Source of the DNA: Hydrogenophaga sp.
GTDB lineage: Bacteria; Pseudomonadota; Gammaproteobacteria; Burkholderiales; Burkholderiaceae_C
Assembly: GCA_020047875.1 (NCBI GenBank)
Contig: JAIFNE010000127.1
Coordinates: forward strand, 1-8,035
Direction: 5' to 3'
Length of the DNA: 8,035 bases
Shown: positions 1 to 6,456 of the stretch, piece by piece
Layout: each line of letters starts with the position of its first letter
How positions within the stretch are numbered: the stretch's first letter is position 1
Made by a program: the position numbers and the translations under genes
The notes under the pieces: model-generated
Told to the model about the DNA's origin: nothing
Databases searched by the model: none
Seen by the model: only the letters and a program-made list of their open reading frames with translations

Positions 1-91
1 TGGTGACGCCCGGGCCCAGGTCAGCTTCACGCGCCACGGCGTGAAGTGGCTGGCGCTCAGCGTGGCCAAGCTGACGCCGGTGGAAGACTGA
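1..91 (+). CDS. uvrD: UvrD/PcrA-type DNA helicase II, C-terminal end (5' truncated by window)
   Basis: The window opens inside a + strand reading frame (codons from position 2) that ends with TGA at 89-91. The 29 visible residues include AQVSF, GVKWLALSVAKL and a final TPVED. This matches the conserved tail of UvrD/PcrA/Rep superfamily 1A helicases, which ends in a small Tudor-like domain with a pattern like 'xxVxFxxxGxKWLxxxxAxL'. That tail is known to contact RNA polymerase in UvrD/PcrA. The catalytic helicase motifs lie outside the window, so UvrD, PcrA and Rep cannot be separated rigorously; betaproteobacterial UvrD fits best. The gene converges on the minus-strand operon. No + strand intrinsic terminator follows it, because the nearest hairpin (126-149) has its T-run only on the other strand. 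Confidence 0.7.
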   Translation, partial: GDARAQVSFTRHGVKWLALSVAKLTPVED

Positions 92-118
92 ACCGTCGGC
101 TTGCCGAGCTATGACGTT

Positions 119-149
119 AAAAAAGCCGTGACCAGCGAGTTGGTCACGG
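119..149 (-). terminator. Rho-independent terminator for leftward transcription
   Basis: Read on the minus strand this is a perfect 9-bp stem, CCGTGACCA paired with TGGTCACGG, with a six-base loop (ACTCGC). After one C comes a run of six T and then AA. On the + strand the hairpin is followed by ATAAAC, so it is directional. It lies about 360 bp beyond the phoD-like stop and 28 bp past the uvrD stop. It would end the minus-strand operon and keep antisense transcription out of uvrD. The long distance from phoD suggests the terminator predates the operon's arrival or belonged to sequence since lost. Confidence 0.8.
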
Positions 150-188
150 ATAAACAGTCACGCGGTCCTCGATCGACCTGAAGCTTAT

Positions 189-212
189 CGACTACCTCAC
201 TGGAGGTGGTCG
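189..212. repeat. Short inverted repeat / hairpin
   Basis: CGACTACCTC, loop ACTG, then GAGGTGGTCG. In + strand RNA all ten pairs form, one of them a G-U wobble; in DNA it is a 10-bp inverted repeat with one mismatch. No T-run follows on either strand, so it is not a standard intrinsic terminator. It could stabilise the uvrD mRNA 3' end or be a protein-binding site; nothing in the sequence decides between these. Confidence 0.45.
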
Positions 213-263
213 CATGCGAGTTTGGTGCGGCAGCAGGAACTCTTGAGCGTTGGCGCGAGGATG

Positions 264-301
264 CGCAGTCCAGGACTGCCCTCGGGCAGGCCTGAACTGT
301 G
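264..301. repeat. Long imperfect palindrome
   Basis: A near-symmetrical sequence centred at 282/283. CTGCCC (276-281) pairs with GGGCAG (284-289), CAGG (271-274) with CCTG (291-294), and CAGT (266-269) with ACTG (296-299). The pairs are separated by single mismatches at 275/290 and 270/295. That gives 14 of 16 positions paired around a two-base centre, and 264-265 can add a G-C and a G-U pair. No T-run follows on either side. It could be a dispersed palindromic element, a protein-binding site or a scar of a mobile element; one copy alone cannot tell which. Confidence 0.45.
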
Positions 302-334
302 GGGGCAAGGCTGGGGTGCGTGAACGATGTCTAG

Positions 335-522
335 TGTGGCCGGATCGTTAAGGCCTTCGTGGTGCTTCGCCCTAACATCGAGGGCAACGCAACGCTTGCC
401 AAGTTCCTGTAGCCTTTGTTAAGACCGAGATCGCGCCCCGCAAGTATCCGTGCGCCATCGCGTTCGTGACAGCGCTGCCGCGCACCGGGAGCGGCAAGCT
501 GCAGCGCTTCAGGTTGCGACAG
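335..522 (+). pseudogene. Remnant of the C-terminal domain of an AMP-forming acyl-CoA ligase (benzoate-CoA ligase-like)
   Basis: Two adjoining + strand frames read as the AMP-binding C-terminal domain of adenylate-forming acyl-CoA ligases. From about 344 the frame encodes VKAFVVLRP and continues to ATLAKFL, where TAG stops it at 410-412. The match resumes in another frame at 409 with VAFVKTEIAPRKYP and then LPRTGSGKLQRFRLR (to 519). These correspond to the family's 'KAFVVL', 'FVK..LAPYKYPR' and 'LP.T.(T/S)GK.QR..LR' motifs; the GK lysine is the one essential for adenylation. A further in-frame TAG at 332-334, weak similarity upstream and the absence of the rest of a roughly 500-residue enzyme show that it is dead. 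The left limit is approximate, possibly back to about 302. Its 3' end overlaps the convergent phosphatase gene by about 14 bp and has no stop of its own in the expected place, so the original end was probably replaced at a junction near 520. Confidence 0.78.
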
Positions 523-1936
523 CCTGGCGGACGGGCTCGAGTTGAGTCGCATGCAGCAGGCGCCCTACGCCATCGCGCAGACTCACCGTCATCAGACCCG
601 AGGGCGATATGTCGACCCGAACCGGCGATGCCCGCGCAAACAAGGCCTGCGGCCCGAAGGTTCCATCGAGCGACAGCGGCCCGAACGACCCTGCATGAAG
701 GGGGCCCGCCACGAACTCGTGGAAGGCATCGAAGTGCTTGAACACAGCCTTCGATGGGTCGTAGCGGTGTGCCGCAGCATAGTGAACATCGCCGCAGAGC
801 CACACCCAGTTTCGAACCTCGCGGGCCTGCAAGGCTGCGAGCAGGTGGGCGATCTCACGCTCCCTGCCGCGCGGCGGGCCATCATCGCCGTTGGACACGC
901 CCTGCCAGCGCAGCCGCCCAGCGGCATCAAGACCATCCGGCACATTCACACCCAGTGGCATGCCGGCTGCCACCACCTTCCAGAGCGCCGTGGAGAGACT
1001 CATGGCATCGATCAGCCAGCGGGTCTGCTCTGCCCCGAGAATGCCCTCGCTCTGCCCCTCCTCGAGATTGCTGTCATTGGCATTGCGATGCGAATGCAGG
1101 TCGAGCAAGAACACGTCGAGCAGGGGCCCCCGCGACACTTGTCTATAGAGCGGCGCTTGAGGGTCGGATAGTTCGGGCGGCAGCGGAAGGTATTCCCAAT
1201 ACGCCTGCCGCGCCCACAAGCGCAATTCCTCGAGTCCTACGCCGGCATAGCGAGCGTCTGCAGCGAGATCGAGCCCGGGCGACCAGTTGTTCACCACTTC
1301 GTGATCGTCCCAGATGGCCAGTTGCGGAACCCGGGCGGCAAAGTCTGAAAATTGGGGATCCAGCCAGGCATAGCGATGGTTGCCTCGAAATCCGGCCAGA
1401 TCACGCGCCACCTCGGACTTGGCACGAGTGACCAGATTGCGCCACGGGCTGCCCTCCTCGTCGAGACGCAGCATCTCGAGCGGGTGATCGGCATAGATGC
1501 TGTCGCCGCAATGAATGAAAAAGTCGAGCTGCCGGGTCGACAGCACCTCGAAGATACGCAAGCCTCCCCGCTCGGGATCGATACCCCAGCCCTGTCCGCA
1601 CACATCCGCCGACCAAGCAAAGCGCACGGGCCTTGCCGAATCGGCAGCGGTGGTGAAGCAGGCATCGCTGTTCAAGACCGCAGTGCCCTCGACCGAGCGC
1701 CACCGCCAGTCGATCCGGTAGTCGGTACCCGGCGCGAGGCCTGCAAAGCAAACACGCGTCGTGAAGTCGCTTTCGGCCCGCGTGATGAGTTGTCGGGTAC
1801 CTGCGTTTGTGCCCTCGCCATGAAGCGAGAGCTCAAGCTCGCCATGGCCGGGCATGCGAAGCCAAACCACGGCCGATGAAGTGGAGACATCGCCGATCTG
1901 CAGACCATGCACCCGACTGTCGTCGACGAAGCTCAC
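509..1936 (-). CDS. PhoD-like metallophosphatase (alkaline phosphatase D family), no export signal
   Basis: 475 residues. An N-terminal beta-sandwich like the PhoD_N domain (about 8-96) precedes the metallophosphatase domain (about 104-450). Candidate metal and catalytic motifs are SADVCGQGW (D111, C113; the cysteine is the Fe ligand type of PhoD), HCGDSIYAD (D145), WDDHEVVNNW (D210-H212, N216/N217), LDLHSHR (280-283) and LCGDVHYAAAHR (D383, H385). Known PhoD enzymes are Fe/Ca-dependent phosphomono- and diesterases, usually exported by Tat. This protein starts MSFVDDSRVHGLQIG and has neither twin arginine nor hydrophobic stretch, so it should stay in the cytoplasm. The GTG start overlaps the ATPase stop as GTGA, implying translational coupling; the Shine-Dalgarno is weak. 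The last few codons enter the acyl-CoA ligase remnant, so the extreme C-terminus may be newly acquired. The substrate is unknown. Confidence 0.88.
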   Translation of the reverse strand: MSFVDDSRVHGLQIGDVSTSSAVVWLRMPGHGELELSLHGEGTNAGTRQLITRAESDFTTRVCFAGLAPGTDYRIDWRWRSVEGTAVLNSDACFTTAADSARPVRFAWSADVCGQGWGIDPERGGLRIFEVLSTRQLDFFIHCGDSIYADHPLEMLRLDEEGSPWRNLVTRAKSEVARDLAGFRGNHRYAWLDPQFSDFAARVPQLAIWDDHEVVNNWSPGLDLAADARYAGVGLEELRLWARQAYWEYLPLPPELSDPQAPLYRQVSRGPLLDVFLLDLHSHRNANDSNLEEGQSEGILGAEQTRWLIDAMSLSTALWKVVAAGMPLGVNVPDGLDAAGRLRWQGVSNGDDGPPRGREREIAHLLAALQAREVRNWVWLCGDVHYAAAHRYDPSKAVFKHFDAFHEFVAGPLHAGSFGPLSLDGTFGPQALFARASPVRVDISPSGLMTVSLRDGVGRLLHATQLEPVRQAVAT

Positions 1937-3012
1937 GCAGGGATCACCCAGGCATTGCGTACTGTCAGGTTCAGGTGCTCGCCGCGCCGGGGATGCAGTC
2001 GGGCATCCAAGGTCAATTGCACCGGTATCACCCCCGTGGGCAATTCGAGTTCGGCATCTACCGACCAGCCGCTATGACCCTGGAAGAATGCCTGCACGAC
2101 GCGCGCCCGCAGGCCCGGCTCAGCGTCAGACACCGGCACCAGATCGCAAGGGGTCACGGCCAGCGTGAGCGCGGCACCTGCGGCCATCGGATCTTGGCAA
2201 CGCACAGGCAGGCGCAGGCCAGCCACACTGGCCAGACACACACCGTCGCGCATACCGTCGCTGATGGCAGGTAGAAGATTGCCTCTGCCCATGAATTCGG
2301 CCACCCGACGTGTGGCGGGCTCGCGGCAAAGCACCTCGGGCGAGGCGAGTTGCTCGATGCGCCCCGCATGCAGCACGGCAATTCGATCGGCCAGGCCCAG
2401 CGCCTCTTCCTGGTTATGGGTCACGTACATCATGGCGATGTCGGCACTGCGCACCTGCGAGATGTGCCGCATCATTTCGCGCCGCAACTCAACATCCAGG
2501 CTGGCCAGCGGCTCATCGAACAGGATCACCCCGGGCCTGGCCACCAGCGCCCGCGCCAGCGAGACCCGCTGCTTCTGCCCGCCCGACAACTCACCTGGTT
2601 TTCGTGCCGCCAGAGCATCAAGTTCAACGCGCGCCAGCTCCTCGGTGGTTCGGTGCCTGATCTCGGCCGATGCTAGTCGGGCCTCTCGCAAGGGAAAGGC
2701 CACGTTCTCGAATACGCTCAGATGGGGCCAGAGTGCGTGGTTCTGAAACACCACACCGACATTGCGATGCTCGGGATCGACATGGTGTGAATGATCGGCC
2801 ACTCTGTTCTCGCCGATCATGATCCGCCCCGCATCGATTCGTTCGAGTCCGGCCACCGAACGCAGCAACGAGGTCTTGCCCGAGCCCGAGGGCCCAAGAA
2901 GCGCGACGAACTCCCCCTGCGCCACTTCAAGGCTCACGCCGTCGAGTGCAAGGTGCGAGGCATCACCGCGGCCATAACGCTTGATGACATGCTTCAGACT
3001 TATGCTCGCCAA
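1933..3012 (-). CDS. ABC transporter ATP-binding protein (Fe3+/AfuC/phosphonate-type, with TOBE-like C-terminus)
   Basis: 359 residues, the usual length for this class. Walker A GPSGSGKT (40-47), Q-loop VVFQN (Q90), signature LSGGQ (142-146), Walker B ILFDEP (163-168, catalytic E167), D-loop SLD (171-173) and H-loop VTHN (H199) are all present, so it should be an active ATPase. The C-terminal third (about 245-355) resembles the TOBE/regulatory region of FbpC/PotA/MalK-type subunits. It would sit on the cytoplasmic face of the fused permease encoded just upstream. The start is TTG. It is the first possible start after an in-frame TGA, it gives the family's N-terminus (MASISLKHVIKRYG), and AGGAG lies 7 nt before it. 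It overlaps the permease 3' end by 13 nt and the phosphatase start by 4 nt. The substrate cannot be read from this subunit. Confidence 0.93.
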   Translation of the reverse strand: MASISLKHVIKRYGRGDASHLALDGVSLEVAQGEFVALLGPSGSGKTSLLRSVAGLERIDAGRIMIGENRVADHSHHVDPEHRNVGVVFQNHALWPHLSVFENVAFPLREARLASAEIRHRTTEELARVELDALAARKPGELSGGQKQRVSLARALVARPGVILFDEPLASLDVELRREMMRHISQVRSADIAMMYVTHNQEEALGLADRIAVLHAGRIEQLASPEVLCREPATRRVAEFMGRGNLLPAISDGMRDGVCLASVAGLRLPVRCQDPMAAGAALTLAVTPCDLVPVSDAEPGLRARVVQAFFQGHSGWSVDAELELPTGVIPVQLTLDARLHPRRGEHLNLTVRNAWVIPA

Positions 3013-4688
3013 GGGAGCACTCCTTCAGGAAGATGTCGCCCCAACCACGAGGCGAGCGCCATAACCAACAGCGTGGCCGCAATCGAGACCATACCCACCG
3101 CAGAGGCGGCTGCCGATTCGCCACCCTGCTCCAAGCCGAAGACCACCACACCCAGGGTCTCGGTGCCAGTCGACCAGAGCAGGGCCGATACGGTCAACTC
3201 ATTCATGGCGAGCAAGGTGACGAGCATTGCGCCCGCGCTCATGGAGGGCATCAACAGGGGAATGATCACGCGGCGCAGTCGCCGTAAAAATCCTGCCCCG
3301 CAGACCTCCGCCGCCTCAAGCATCTCGTGGGGCATCTGCATGAAACCGCTCATCACCGGCCGCAATTGAATCGTCATGAACCGTGCGAGGTAGGCCAGAA
3401 AGATGATCCACACGGTATTGAAGAGCGACACGCCGAGCAGGGGCAGGGGCTTGAGATAGAGCAGGATCATGGCAATCGCCAGCACCACGCCAGGGATCAC
3501 GTAGGGCAATTCCACGACCGGCATCAAGCGCCGTACCCAGACATTGCGCCGATATTCGAGATGATAGGCAAGCACCATCGACAAGGCGGCCAGCACCAGC
3601 GCAGCACTCACCGACATCGCCACGCTGTTGCGGAAAGCCCGCAAGGTGGTTTCGTTTTCGATCAGTGCATAAACATAGTGTTCGAGGGTCACGCTGGCCC
3701 AGGTCAGAGGAATGCCAAGTCCGGGTGACAGAGACTTGGCCAGCAAGGCCAGTAGGGGCGCAAGCAGCAGCAGGAGCACCAGCCCGTGAGCAGCCACGGT
3801 CATGGGGCCCTGCCAGCGCCCCAGATGGAATGGCGCATCGAGTCGGCGAGCTGCGATCACGCGGAAATGCCCGCCACGAAGGCTCATACGCTGCACCACT
3901 ACCCCGGCAGCCGCCAGCAACGCCACCACAATCGAGAGCGTCAAGGCTGCGGGCAAGGCTGCCGGACCGAAGCCAGAGAGTTCGCGATAGATCAGGGTGG
4001 GCAGCACCAGGTAGTCGGCGGGGATGCCCAGGAACGCTGGAATTCCGAAATTGCCGATGCTTGATACGAAGGCAAGCGCGGCACCCGCGGCCAACGCCGG
4101 TGTGAGCAGTGGCAGGATCACCAGCCGCAAGGTCCGCCAGGGATTGGCGCCACTGACTCGCGCTGCTTCGACCACTTCGGGTGGCAGATTGAGCAGACCA
4201 GCCCGCAGGGTCAGGAACACGAGTGGCGCATAGTGCAGGCCCAGCAGCAGAATAATCCCCTCGCGCGACTGCAGGGGGTTGCCCATGCTGGCCAGGCTCT
4301 CGAAACCCATGCCAAGCAGCTGGTTTCGTACCGGCAACCAGAGCTGCAGCCAGGCCAGCGCCACTACCTGAGGCGGCAGCAGCGCCTGGATCACGAAGCC
4401 GAACACCAGCCAATGGCGACCCCGTATGGGTGTCAAGGACACCAGCAGCGCCATGGCCACGCCATAGACTACGGCAAACAGCGTGCCACCAAGCCCCACC
4501 TCAAGCGTGTGCTGCGTGGCACGCCATGTATCGGCCGACATCAGGGTGGCCAGCACCGCCGGTCGGGTTGAGCCGGCCAGTGCCATGCCCACCTCGAGCA
4601 GCAGACGCAGCAACGGCAGCAGCGCCACCAACATGAGAACCACAAGGGCCAGCCTGAGCAGGCTGGCCTCGGAACCTACTCGCAACAT
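3000..4688 (-). CDS. ABC transporter permease, two fused permease domains (FbpB/AfuB-type)
   Basis: 562 residues, strongly hydrophobic throughout: an inner-membrane channel with two binding-protein-dependent transport domains in one chain, as in FbpB, AfuB and 2-aminoethylphosphonate permeases. Each half has the cytoplasmic EAA loop that docks on the ATPase: EAARVSGANPWRTLRLVILP (174-193) and EAAEVCGAGFLRRLRRVIIP (458-477). Membrane segments are evident around 10-36, 64-86, 95-120, 145-165, 192-220 and 245-266 in the first half, and 298-318, 355-376, 392-412, 420-440, 478-500 and 525-549 in the second. The linker lies near 268-297. The start ATG shares its A with the binding-protein stop (TGATG), so the genes are translationally coupled. 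The protein looks intact. Specificity is assigned only to the family; iron, sugar phosphate and phosphonate are all possible. Confidence 0.92.
   Translation of the reverse strand: MLRVGSEASLLRLALVVLMLVALLPLLRLLLEVGMALAGSTRPAVLATLMSADTWRATQHTLEVGLGGTLFAVVYGVAMALLVSLTPIRGRHWLVFGFVIQALLPPQVVALAWLQLWLPVRNQLLGMGFESLASMGNPLQSREGIILLLGLHYAPLVFLTLRAGLLNLPPEVVEAARVSGANPWRTLRLVILPLLTPALAAGAALAFVSSIGNFGIPAFLGIPADYLVLPTLIYRELSGFGPAALPAALTLSIVVALLAAAGVVVQRMSLRGGHFRVIAARRLDAPFHLGRWQGPMTVAAHGLVLLLLLAPLLALLAKSLSPGLGIPLTWASVTLEHYVYALIENETTLRAFRNSVAMSVSAALVLAALSMVLAYHLEYRRNVWVRRLMPVVELPYVIPGVVLAIAMILLYLKPLPLLGVSLFNTVWIIFLAYLARFMTIQLRPVMSGFMQMPHEMLEAAEVCGAGFLRRLRRVIIPLLMPSMSAGAMLVTLLAMNELTVSALLWSTGTETLGVVVFGLEQGGESAAASAVGMVSIAATLLVMALASWLGRHLPEGVLPWRA
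3020..3024 (-). promoter_or_regulatory. Shine-Dalgarno AGGAG that fixes a TTG start
   Basis: AGGAG on the minus strand, 7 nt before the TTG at 3012-3010 and inside the end of the permease gene. An in-frame TGA precedes it, and no ATG or GTG in the ATPase frame lies nearby, so the ribosome site and the rare TTG codon support each other. Confidence 0.7.
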
Positions 4689-5704
4689 CAGCCACCGAAC
4701 ACGCCGGCAAAGCGCTTACGCTCATCCCCGGCAGACTTCAGCATGCCCGCGGTGTCCAGCGGCAGGAAGCGCAGGCTCTCCACCTTCGGGTAGCCCGCGG
4801 GCGGGGTGACACTGCCCAGCAGCGGGTAGTAACCCAGCGAGGTGGAAAATCGCTGCCCTTCGGGCGACACCAGAAAGGCCACGAAAGCCTCGGCTGCGGG
4901 CACGTTGCGCGCGGTGTTGAGGATGGCCGCCGGTTCGGTCACGAAGGTCAGGCCTTCGCGCGGCACGATGAAGTCCACCGGTGAGCCCTTGGCCTTGGCG
5001 TTGAGCGCCATGAAGTCCACCAGCACGCCGGCCATCTTTTCGCCGGTGGCCACCTGTTGCAGCACCGCGCCATTGCCACGCACGGCGATGGCGTTGTTTG
5101 CTTTCAGGCCTTCGATGAAATTCCAGCCCAAATCGGGGTGTCGCGACCAGGCGCCCACCGTGATGGCCGCCGCCCCGGAGTACAGCGGGCTGGGCATGAC
5201 GATCTGGCCTTTGAGTGCCGGGTTCAGCAGGTCTTTCCATGACGACGGACGGACTGCACTGCGCGTGTTCACCACGATGCCAGTGCTGATCATCTTGGTG
5301 CCCATGTAGGTGCGCTCGTTGTCGAAATAGCGCGAAGGAATCTGTACCGTATCGAGATGACGCATGCGAGCCAAGCGGCCTTCGGCTTTCAGGGCTTCCA
5401 TGGAAATCGCATCGGCAATCAGCAGCACATCGGGGCGCGGGGCACCCGCGGCGAATTCGGTGCGCAGGCGGTTCATCACCTCGGTGGTGCCGGAGCGGAA
5501 TACCTCGACCTTTACAGCTGGGTGGGCCTTGTTGAATGCGGCGATGGTCTCGCGTGCGTCGCGCTCGGGCTGCGAGGTGTAGAGCACCAGCGTGCCGCTC
5601 ACACCCGACTGGGCATGGAGCAGGCTGGCAGGCAGCAGGTTAGCAGCGACCAAGGCAGCACCGGTACCCAGCAGGCGGCGGCGGTAAGGGCGAGTCAGAC
5701 TCAT
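4688..5704 (-). CDS. Periplasmic substrate-binding protein of a Fe3+/AfuA/phosphonate-type ABC transporter
   Basis: 338 residues, normal for the family. The N-terminus has RRRLLG (8-13), a hydrophobic stretch (LLGTGAALVAANLLPASLL) and a likely cut near HAQ-SG (30-34), resembling a Tat signal peptide; Sec export is not excluded. The mature protein begins with the family pattern GTLVLYTSQPE (37-47), then PDVLLIADA (91-99), an SSWKDLLNP segment (154-162) and the C-terminal AFVAFLVSPEGQ region (273-284). In ferric-binding relatives a Tyr-Tyr pair sits shortly after the 'GE...G' turn. Here the corresponding stretch reads GEKMAGVLVDFMALN (221-235) without tyrosines, which argues against ferric iron and for an anionic organic ligand. 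GGAG lies 7 nt before the ATG. It is the first gene of the transporter cluster and lies 56 bp after the HAD gene. Confidence 0.88.
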   Translation of the reverse strand: MSLTRPYRRRLLGTGAALVAANLLPASLLHAQSGVSGTLVLYTSQPERDARETIAAFNKAHPAVKVEVFRSGTTEVMNRLRTEFAAGAPRPDVLLIADAISMEALKAEGRLARMRHLDTVQIPSRYFDNERTYMGTKMISTGIVVNTRSAVRPSSWKDLLNPALKGQIVMPSPLYSGAAAITVGAWSRHPDLGWNFIEGLKANNAIAVRGNGAVLQQVATGEKMAGVLVDFMALNAKAKGSPVDFIVPREGLTFVTEPAAILNTARNVPAAEAFVAFLVSPEGQRFSTSLGYYPLLGSVTPPAGYPKVESLRFLPLDTAGMLKSAGDERKRFAGVFGG

Positions 5705-5760
5705 GAAAGGGCTCCGGGCAACAGTTAAAAACAGTAGATTGAAGTGAGAATGTGTCGCGC
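5705..5760 (-). other. 56-bp gap within the operon (leader of the binding-protein gene)
   Basis: This is the only non-coding gap in the gene block. It contains an AT-rich stretch (ACTGTTTTTAACTG on the minus strand) and a GGAG ribosome site. Weak -35/-10-like matches (GCGACA and TACTGT, 16-bp spacing) could give an internal promoter but are not convincing. There is no terminator hairpin, so read-through from the HAD gene is expected. Confidence 0.4.
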
Positions 5761-6456
5761 CTATGACGCGCTGGAAGTGGGTAGGGTCATGGATTCGAGA
5801 ATCCAGGCTGTTGCCTGAGCAAAATCATCGGCCAGCAGCAGCGAGTCGGGCACCTGAAGCTGATTCGCGAATCCTCCATAGCCGCATCGAACGGCGATCA
5901 TGGAGCAACCGGCTGCGCGAGCCGCGCCGATATCGTTGTCGGAGTCACCGATCAGGCACATGCGCTCCGGTGCAACACCCAGCGCATAGGCTGCCTTGAG
6001 TAGCATTGCGGGATCCGGCTTGCGGGCCCCCGCCTGATCGGCACAGACCAGCACATCGAAGCAATCCGCCACGGCCAGCTGTGTGAGCAAGGGAAGCGCA
6101 TGGGACGATGGCTTGTTGGTGGTGCAGGCCAGTGGCCAGCCGGCGGCCCTCAGGGCACGCAGGGCAGGCAAGGCACCCGCATACAGCTGACTGTGGCGGC
6201 CCAGGAACAGGCGATAGCGATCCGGGTAGGCACGCTGCCATCGATCGATCTGCTCGAGGGGTGCCTTGGGCTGCAAGAACTCAAGCAAGGCGCGCGTGCC
6301 GTTGCCCACTCCCGCGAGCACCTGCGCATACGACACCTCGGGCAAGCCTTCGTCGGCCAGCAGCGAATTCACTGCAGCCACCATGTCCTGCAGGGTATCG
6401 GCCAAGGTGCCATCTAGGTCGATGCACAATGCGTCGAACGATGCTTGCCTGGTCAT
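5761..6456 (-). CDS. HAD-superfamily phosphatase, phosphoglycolate phosphatase-like (HAD-IA)
   Basis: 231 residues, normal length. All four HAD motifs are visible: I CIDLDGTLADT (nucleophile D13, acid/base D15), II ACTTNKP (T112/T113), III ARKPDP (K146), IV GDSDNDIGAAR (D171, D175). A helical cap of about 70 residues sits between motifs I and II, as in Gph and related sugar-phosphate phosphatases. It would be a soluble Mg-dependent phosphomonoesterase acting on 2-phosphoglycolate or another small phosphate ester. True housekeeping gph often sits with rpe/trpE; here it lies between surE and a transporter, so it may be a specialised copy and I give no gene symbol. Its ATG overlaps the surE stop as ATGA, implying coupled translation. 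The stop is TAG. Confidence 0.9.
   Translation of the reverse strand: MTRQASFDALCIDLDGTLADTLQDMVAAVNSLLADEGLPEVSYAQVLAGVGNGTRALLEFLQPKAPLEQIDRWQRAYPDRYRLFLGRHSQLYAGALPALRALRAAGWPLACTTNKPSSHALPLLTQLAVADCFDVLVCADQAGARKPDPAMLLKAAYALGVAPERMCLIGDSDNDIGAARAAGCSMIAVRCGYGGFANQLQVPDSLLLADDFAQATAWILESMTLPTSSAS

Noticed and set aside
126..149. Terminator hairpin as the uvrD terminator
   Set aside because: On the + strand the stem is followed by ATAAAC without a T-run; the T-run exists only on the minus strand.
466..741. + strand open frame as a complete gene
   Set aside because: Only its first part matches a family (the acyl-CoA ligase tail). The rest lies antisense to the phosphatase gene and looks like its shadow.
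2165..2746. Long + strand frames opposite the ATPase, permease and phosphatase genes
   Set aside because: They are antisense frames kept open by high GC; none shows family motifs, while the minus-strand genes show full motif sets.
5721..5734. Pho-box-like pair on the minus strand (CTGT, six bases, CTGT) before the binding-protein gene
   Set aside because: The half-sites are 10 bp apart rather than 11, the CTGTCAT core is not kept, and the site ends only 16 nt before the ATG. That leaves no room for a -10 element and a ribosome site. PhoB control remains possible on gene content but is not shown by this site.
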